Source: Garcia nutans (lineage: Eukaryota > Streptophyta > Magnoliopsida > Malpighiales > Euphorbiaceae). From it: a stretch of DNA of 64,000 nt. The stretch covers positions 18,011,001 through 18,075,000 of the forward strand of contig CANTUV010000004.1 of NCBI GenBank assembly GCA_947685225.1, given 5' to 3'. The notes beneath the pieces were generated by a model. That model saw nothing but the letters and a program-made list of their open reading frames with translations, was not told the DNA's origin and searched no databases. Numbering within the stretch: position 1 is the first letter of the stretch; the number at the start of each line of letters is the position of its first letter. Positions 57,721 to 64,000 of the stretch are shown piece by piece. The translations under genes were made by a program, and so were the position numbers.

Positions 57721-59540
57721 ATGAGAAGAGGAGTTTCCTCTACTATAGAAGATATTTGTTAAAGCTCTAAAATTGGGATCTCTACAAGGGAAGTCAAAGC
57801 CTATCATATTCATGGGAAAGATGATTCTGGGTTTTGAAATCTTCACTGATGTCACTGAACTGGAAGAACAAGTAAAAAAGAAGCTTGCATTACCAACTGA
57901 CCAGAAAATCAATCAAGAGAAGAAGAATGAAGCTGGCCTGAGAATCCAGAAGACTCCATAGGAAGTTGCTACTCTCATTGAGGAAAAATTTAAAAATCTT
58001 ATAATTTGTGATCATGAAAACATTGATTTTGATTTTGATTTGTCTACACTTTTTAAGGATGATGATGTTTTCTTTTATAAAATGAATGCAATAAAGTCTA
58101 ATTTTGCTTACTTCTGTGATGTTTTTCTTGATGGTTGTATTCATTTGTGTGGTGATTACATGAACATTTTTAATATTACTCTATTGACACTCAATCATTA
58201 AATTTGAAAACACCTGAATACCTTAAAAATATTAGCATAGCATTCGACCTTACTCCTGAAGGAAGAGAGAAATTTAAAGTAATATTTAAAAAATATGAGG
58301 AGGTTTTTGCCTGGTCTTATAAAGATATGTCGGGGATTGATCAAGACATAGCTAAACACAAGATTCCTACATACACTCACATGAAATATGTCAAATAAAA
58401 GCTAAGGCATTTGAGATCGGAATGGGTAGAACTGATCAAGGAAGAGGTTACCAAGGAGATACATGTTAAATTCATAAAAGTGATTGAATATTCTAATTGG
58501 TTGGCTAATATTGTCCTGCACCTAAGAAGGATGGGAGGATCAGGGTTTGTGTGGACTACAGAGATCTAAATGAGACCTCTCCCAAAGATGAATTTTCTTT
58601 ACCCCACATAGAGATGTTTTAATCAATAGTGCAGCCTCTAGCATGCTACACTCATTTGCAGACAAGTTTTCTGAATACAATCAAGTGTTAATGGCCTAAG
58701 AGGATAAAGCTAAAACTTCCTTTATAACTATATGGGGTATATTTTGCTGCAAGGTGATGCCATTTGGGTTGAAGAATGCCTGAGTAACCTATTAAAGTAT
58801 GGCTACTACCTTATTTCATGACATGATGCATAAGGAGGTTGAAGTATATGTTGTTGATATGATGGTAAAACCAGAGACAAGGGAACAACATTTCTAGAAT
58901 CTAGAGCATTTTTTTGAAAGAGTAGTGAAGTATAGCCTCAGACTAAATCAAAAGAATGGTGTATTTGGGGTTACCTCAGGCAAGATGTTGAGAAATGTCA
59001 TTAGCCTAAACGGCATTGCGATTAATCCTGTCAAAGTTAAGGCAATCAAGGATATATCGACCCCTAAGACAGAGAAGGAAGTCTGAGGATTTATTGGAAG
59101 TTTACAATATGTAAGCAGGTTCATTGCAAGGCCTATAACAATTTGTGAACCCACCTTCAAATTTCTCAGAAAGAACCAACTAATTGAATGAAACAGTGAA
59201 TGTCAGAAGGCTTTTGAGGACATAAAAGAATACTTGTTAAATCCACTTATCTTGAACCCACCCAACCCCGGTAGACCATTGATGCTATATTTGACAGTAG
59301 AAGAAGGATCAATAGGGGCAATCTTGGCTCAAATGGATGATTCAAGGTTGAACACATAATTTACTATTTGAGTAGAAAACCTTTGCCCTGTGAAATTAAA
59401 TATAGTATCATTGAAAAGACCTACCTGTGTTGTTGTGGTTTGGTCATCAAGAATTACGGCATTACTTTTAGTCCTATAGTGTGCAGGCAATTTCCAAGTT
59501 GGATCCAGTTAAAGACTTGAGACAAACACCTTAACTAATT
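57721..59540 (+). pseudogene. E1 Tat RT and RNase H
   Basis: NISIAFDLTPEGREKF (about 58227) and YKDMSGIDQDIAKHKIPTYT (about 58318) match the Tat pre-RT segment. RT core pieces follow in mixed frames: VIEYSNWLANIV, GFVWTTEI-type frameshifted text, and EVYVVDMMVK near 58841, where the catalytic YVDD reads YVVD (codon GTT at 58853-58855). A TAA at 58697-58699 is shared with E3. The thumb and RNase H remain in pieces to about 59540. Confidence 0.8.
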
Positions 59541-60240
59541 GGTAATTTTGCCGGGGGTTGGTAATCCTAGAAGAATTTGAGATCAAATACATAACTAAAA
59601 AAACCATTAAAGGAAGAGTAGTAGTAGAATTTCTGGCTCAACAACCACTACCTAAAAGTGAGGAGGTGGCTTTTGAATTTCCATTTGAACACTTAGGAGC
59701 TGTAGAAGTGCAGGAACGAAAGATATATTTTGATGGAGCAGTGAACAAAAAAGGAGCTGGTTTAGGAGTAGTATTAGAATCACTCAAAGGAGAACTCATC
59801 TCTTTAGCTAAGAAATTGAAATTCAAGGCAGCCAACAACATGGTAGAATATGACGCATGTATTTTCAGTTGGAAACCTTGATCATAATGGGAGTAGATAA
59901 AGTACAATCTTTCGGTCACTCATTGCTAGTTGTTTCCTAAGAAAATGGAGAATGGCAGTTAAAAGTGGAGAAGCTAAAGCTATACCATGATTATCTAACC
60001 ACAGTGAGAAGGAATTTTGAAGACTATAAATTCCTACACCTACCTAGAGTAGAAAACCAGATGGCCGATGCCTTAGCCATATTGGCTTTGGTATGGGAGG
60101 AAACTGTCAAAATATTCCTTAAACCTCTGGTTTTACCTAGGTCATCAACTTCTTACTATGAATATGAAATGTTCATGGAGACTAGTACATATTATAATTC
60201 ATGGTATGACATTATAAAGTAGTTCTTGGAAAATGGAAAC
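59541..60240 (+). pseudogene. E1 archaeal-type RNase H
   Basis: EFEIKYITKKTIKGRVVVEFLAQQPL (the Tat linker) leads into KIYFDGAVNKKGAGLGVVLES, NNMVEYDACIF and, in another frame, a GVDKVQSFGHSLLVV-like segment, where E3 has GDSLL; the His there replaces the third catalytic Asp. This second RNase H is a Tat-lineage hallmark. A further segment near 60040-60090 (LPRVENQMADALAILAL) gives the domain end that E3 lacks. Confidence 0.75.
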
Positions 60241-61444
60241 TATCCGCTAGGGGCAAAAAAAGAAGAGAAAAGAGCAATAAGGTGATGGTCTTTGCAGTAC
60301 ATCACCTTCTAGGAAGAGTTGTATCGAAGATGGCCAGACAAAGTACATTTGAGATGTTGAGGAAGTCTAAAGTTGAACAGATAATGTCAAAGTACATGCA
60401 GGAACTTATGGACCTCACATGAATAGCCTAGCTCTAGTTAAGAAGATAATTCAACGAGGCTACTACTAGTTAAATATGGAAAAAGATTATATTGATTTTG
60501 TGCGAAAGTGTCAATAGTGTCAGATGTATGGAAATTTGAATCATTTACCTCTCGAAGAATTGTATTCTATGTCTTCGCCTTGGCCTTTTTCTACTTAGCG
60601 AATCGACATCATTGGGGAAATACATCCAACAACCTTAAATGGCCATCGATACATAGTAGTGGTAGTTGACTACTTTTCAAAGTAAGTCGAAGTTGAATAT
60701 ATTAATAAGCTAGGAGCAAGACAAATGGCTTTATTTTATTGAGAGAAATCTGATTTATGGATATGGAGTTACATACATTATAGTATCAGATAATGGGGGT
60801 GTAGTTCCAAGAAGCAGTTAAGGATTTATTTGCCAAGTATCGAATCCATCATCAGCAATCCTTTCCATACTGACCAAAGGATAATGGTGTAGTAGAGATG
60901 GCTAACAAGATAATTAAACAGATTCTTTCCAAGATGACTAAGAGATATAGAGATTGGTTCAAAATGCTTCCCTTCACTTTATGGGGATACAAAACAAGTG
61001 TTCAAACTCTGACTGGGGTAACGCCATTTTTTGTAGTCCATGGGATGGAAGTAGTGCTACTTATTGAGATCGAGTTCAAATCTCTAAGGGTAGTCTTGGA
61101 AGTTAATTTACCAGAGATAGAATGGGTACTAAGTAGGAACACACAGTTGGCTTTATTGGAAGAAAGGAGTCTGAAATCATTGTATCATCACCAGCTATAA
61201 CAAAGAAAGATAGCTTAGGCTTAGAATAAAAGAGTCCACATTATAAGATTTAAGGCTGGTGATCCAATGCTAAAATAATGCAAAACGAATGTCCTGGATC
61301 TAAGAGGAAAGTTTAAACCAAGTTAGAAGGGCCTTATGTTTTGAAGGAGGTAATGAAGAAAGGCATTGTCAAACTATCAAATATGAATAAGAATGAATTT
61401 AGTGAACAGGTGAATGTTGATAAGCTAAAGAAATTCTATGTTTA
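60241..61444 (+). pseudogene. E1 Tat integrase
   Basis: Decayed zinc-binding region (about 60440-60540, including VRKCQ-like text), core with QPWPFST-like and RIDIIGEI segments (about 60595-60620), a VVAVDYFSK-type segment (about 60655), a second-Asp region SDNGG (about 60787) and a clear C-terminal part from 60898: MANKIIKQILSKMTKRYRDW, LPFTLWGYKTSVQT, then LAALYHHQL-like. Stops are frequent. Ends near 61444 with NVDKLKKFYV-type sequence. Confidence 0.75.
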
Positions 61445-62826
61445 AAACACACAAAAAAAATGAAGCTCAGGTTGAAAACCTGAAAAGGCAGCCTAGGCAA
61501 AAATTAGAGCAACCCACTAGTTTTAAAAACCCAAAAGGGTGGCCTAGGAAATAATTAGGGCTAAAAAAATGAGCAAAAATTGCTAATTAGAAAACCCAAG
61601 AAGGCTGGTTGGCGGCAGGAGTAATTTTATGTATGATAGCTATATGTTTATAGTTGTTCCCAATTTAATGAAACAAAGTTAATAATAAATTTATTTTATA
61701 TGCACTATTTTGATTCTTGACCAAAAGGCTAAAATAAATCCCATAATAGCAAAAAGTGATAACAAACCAGAATAGAGGAAAATATCTCTCATTTTTCATA
61801 TCATTTTATCTAAAGACCAATAATTGCAAAAAATTATGAAATTTGGTAAGTGTAACGTGTAGGCTAGCTCTTCCTCAAGCTATCTAAGAAAGCTTCAGTC
61901 AGCAAAGGCAGCTGTAAAATCAGAATCCTGAGGTTGAGCACCATACTAGCGAGTAAGGCGACGAGGATCATAGTAAGTACCTTAATGAAGAGTAGAAAAT
62001 GGAACATATATTAAATATGTTTGGGTAGTAATGAGGCTAATTTTTTACCATGGCACCGACTAGCAGATGTTAATAATAGCTCTTGAACTAATCCATTTGA
62101 CCTACTTAGCATACGAAGAAACAGGCTAGAGAAGTCTTCTTGCAGAATGGTGTCGTGTTAAGCACCTTGCATGATCTACATCCACAATGTTAAGCAAGCA
62201 AAAATGTTCCTATAGCCATATCTAGAGGAAAGCGGAAGTTTAAAAAAAAAGCTCGCTAGGTTGAAAATCCGCAAGGGCAGCTAAGGCAAAAATTAGGGAG
62301 GTCTGCTAGTTTTAAAAATCCACAAGGGTAGACTAGTCAAAAATTAGGACCAAGATAAAAATAATAATAATAAAAGATGTTCATTAGTTTTGAAAACCTG
62401 AAAGGGCGAGCTAGGCAAAAATTAGAGCAATAAATGATAGCTTGAATTGAAAACCCGAAAGGGCAGTTTAGTTGATTACTTAGAGAAGCAAAGGACTTTT
62501 GGTCAACCTTCTTGAAGAGTTAGTTTTGAATTTATCCAACCCAACCATAATTTCAGTTAAAATCAAAGGAACATGATGCAATAAGAGACCAGCCCATGTT
62601 GAAGCTAAAGACCATTAAGCCTATCTAATGGACTGGTTACTAGAGGTCAACTCCAACGATTCAAGGAAGCATTGCTTACAATGATCCAAGGGTTATTAAG
62701 TGATTTGGCTATGATTGAGGTGTGTAAAGAATACTCCAACTTCAAGCTTGGACTTCTATCACACACTAAAGATTTAACTCAGTTTTGTGTTATCCAGGAG
62801 ATATAGCGGTCGCGCCATTAATGTAG
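61445..62826 (+). other. E1 3' untranslated region with degenerate repeats
   Basis: No gene. About five to seven degenerate copies of GAAAACCNGAAAGGGCAG plus CTAGGCAAAAATTAG at 61468-61620 and 62250-62475, unit about 55-75 bp. The segment 62525-62570 resembles part of the E2 non-coding region near 41570-41620. E1 is cut by E5 at 62827 before any PPT or LTR. Confidence 0.65.
61468..62475 (+). repeat. GAAAACC...AAAGGG...CTAGG...AAAAATTAG repeats in E1 3' UTR
   Basis: Copies near 61472, 61530, 61590, 62258, 62318, 62389 and 62446. They are spaced in two groups rather than one tandem array. Confidence 0.75.
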
Positions 62827-64000
62827 TGTTGCACTCTAATAAACACTACTGAAGCTACACTCGCAAGTATACGAGACTGCTGTAGTATTTCGGTGAACAC
62901 CTCAAGGTCATCTCACAAGGAAGCTAGATAAGCTAATTATTTATCAAATCGTAATAAACAAATTATCAATTAATAGTTTTTGATTTATAAAATTAAATTG
63001 TTGAACAACTAACGAAAACAGAAAGGAATTGAATTTATAATAATGAAAGAAAACTAAACAAATATATTCATTCACTTAATAGAAAAGTCTAGGGTTTGCA
63101 CTTCTCTACTAATTTATATGTATGAACGACTATTCCTCTCAACTGACTTAATTTCAAAGATTAGATTTCAAGCAACTTAATTAATCAAATCAAGGAAATA
63201 AGCTCTCGCATTCAAACCTTTTTCAATTAATCTTACTGCAATCAAAATGATCTTTTCCTTAGGTTTATATTTCTAATTCACCAAGTCCCTAATTAAATTA
63301 TTCTAGTATTAGATTTCATTTCTCAATCCTTCATCTAAATACCTAAAACACATAATTGGTGGCCAATCAATTATATATTAACCTTATTCCATTCAATTAA
63401 GGATAAAAGAAATAAATCAATTAAGAGCAATAACCATTTCATACAATCATAGTAGATCCATACAAACCCTAGTCTAGATCAAAATTAGTTCATAGTAATG
63501 CTATGAAACAAATTCATCTCATTAAAATTCAAAGAAATTAATTTATACATTAGAGAATTCATAAATACAATTTCAATGAAACTTAAGAGATAGAGTTAAA
63601 GAACAAAACCCAATTACAATCTTCCTTTGGCTTCTAAAGAATCTCTTGCTCAGATATTTGCTAAAAGAATAATGCATTGGCTAAGACTAATTTGATCTAG
63701 AGTGTTTGAATGGAAGTGAAATCAATCTTCTATGGTTTTATTGTTTCAGAGAAAAACTCTCAGAGAAAAGTAAAGAATGACTCAAAGAATGTGTAGTCCC
63801 CGCCTCTTACCCTAATCTTAACTATTTATACAATTCCTTGGCTAAAAATTCCTGCATTTTTTCTTTCTTTGGTCTCATGAGGTGACACGGCCAAGCTTGT
63901 GGCCGTGTCATGTGACATGGCTAGTGGCTTGGTCGTGTCACCTGGGTGTGTCATCTTCTGTTTCTCCTTGCTCTTCTTTGTTCTTTAGAGATGGGAGTGA
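62827..64000 (-). repeat. E5: Athila LTR in minus orientation (runs off the window)
   Basis: Starts TGTTGCACTCTAAT, the reverse complement of the E0 LTR end with one change, and remains homologous to 10581 back to about 9250, including the palindromes at 63884-63940. About 1174 of about 1600 bp are in the window. Whether it is a solo LTR or one end of a full element cannot be seen. Preceding bases TGTAG (62822-62826) are the expected target duplication. Confidence 0.85.
63884..63940. repeat. Palindrome cluster in the E5 LTR
   Basis: Two adjacent copies: GACACGGCCA...TGGCCGTGTC (63884-63909) and GACATGGCTA...TGGTCGTGTC (63913-63938), only three bases apart, closer than in the E0 LTR. Confidence 0.9.

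Larger units (their letters stand above)
22068..62826 (+). mobile_element. E1: old Tat-lineage retrotransposon, host of E2 (3' end not seen)
   Basis: LTR 22068-23584, tRNA-Arg PBS at 23586, gag to 25283, then interrupted by E2 (25284-56217) and resuming at 56218 with gag, protease, RT, RNase H, archaeal-type RNase H and integrase up to about 61444, then a repeat-bearing 3' UTR. At 62827 an Athila LTR (E5) interrupts it, and no E1 3' LTR is in the window. It carries the most stops and frameshifts of all elements here, consistent with the deepest nesting position. Its left target site sequence is AGCCA (22063-22067). Confidence 0.8.

Noticed and set aside
62795..62826. GGTCGCGCCATTAATGTAG before the E5 LTR as a decayed tRNA-Asp primer site
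   Set aside because: Only GCGCCA and a few scattered bases match, and sequence to the left is E1-like 3' UTR rather than Athila leader. Treated as flanking DNA.
1..64000. Endogenous pararetrovirus or T-DNA origin
   Set aside because: All RT regions have integrase and LTRs of Ty3/gypsy type; no movement protein or coat protein features.

Overview
This window is eukaryotic, from a repeat-rich (heterochromatin-like) part of a dicot plant genome. It is AT-rich, has no recognisable host gene model, tRNA or rRNA, and is almost entirely a nest of Ty3/gypsy (Metaviridae-type) LTR retrotransposons of three lineages: Athila, Tat (Ogre/Retand-like, tRNA-Arg primed, with an extra archaeal-type RNase H) and Tekay/Del chromoviruses (initiator-tRNA-Met primed, C-terminal chromodomain). 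I name no species. All element calls rest on reading domains, LTR ends (TG...CA), primer binding sites and 5-bp target duplications by eye.

Layout. (E0) 1-10581: an Athila element in + orientation, missing only most of its 5' LTR; order is PBS, gag, protease, RT, RNase H, integrase, a downstream ATHILA ORF-1-type gene, 3' LTR; all genes are broken. It sits in a Tat LTR whose remainder is 10582-12812. 12813-15634: non-coding, including a foldback of TGTTAGGGG-type repeats. 15635-18613: a solo Tekay/Del LTR with a TTTTT duplication. 18614-22067: non-coding host sequence ending in a fragment of a Ulp1-like (C48) cysteine protease pseudogene on the minus strand.

(E1) From 22068: an old, badly decayed Tat element (LTR 22068-23584), whose gag is split at 25283 and resumes at 56218, running through pol to about 61444 and a repeat-bearing 3' UTR to 62826. 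(E2) 25284-56217, duplication TGGAG: a Tat element with gag but no pol, inserted in E1 gag. (E3) 27191-37495, duplication CCTAC: a Tat element in minus orientation inserted in the 5' LTR of E2; it lacks the end of its second RNase H, the integrase, the 3' UTR and the start of its 3' LTR. (E4) 45833-55759, duplication CTTTC/CTTTT: a complete minus-strand Tekay/Del chromovirus inserted in the 3' LTR of E2, only 14 bp from the homologous site used by E3. (E5) 62827-64000: part of an Athila LTR in minus orientation inserted in the E1 3' region.

How the parts relate. E4 is the youngest: its LTRs are the same length (2528 bp) and differ at roughly two dozen sites, and its gag-pol is one frame with three stops. 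E2 could only have moved using enzymes of other Tat elements. The most unusual signal is an inverted-repeat module, GACACGGCCA...TGGCCGTGTC with a variable spacer, that occurs in multicopy clusters in the Athila LTR, the Athila internal region and the Tekay LTRs, although these lineages are otherwise unrelated in LTR sequence. Other non-coding structures include covarying hairpins in both Tat and Tekay LTRs, telobox-rich Tat LTRs, and a roughly 30-copy minisatellite in the E2 3' UTR.
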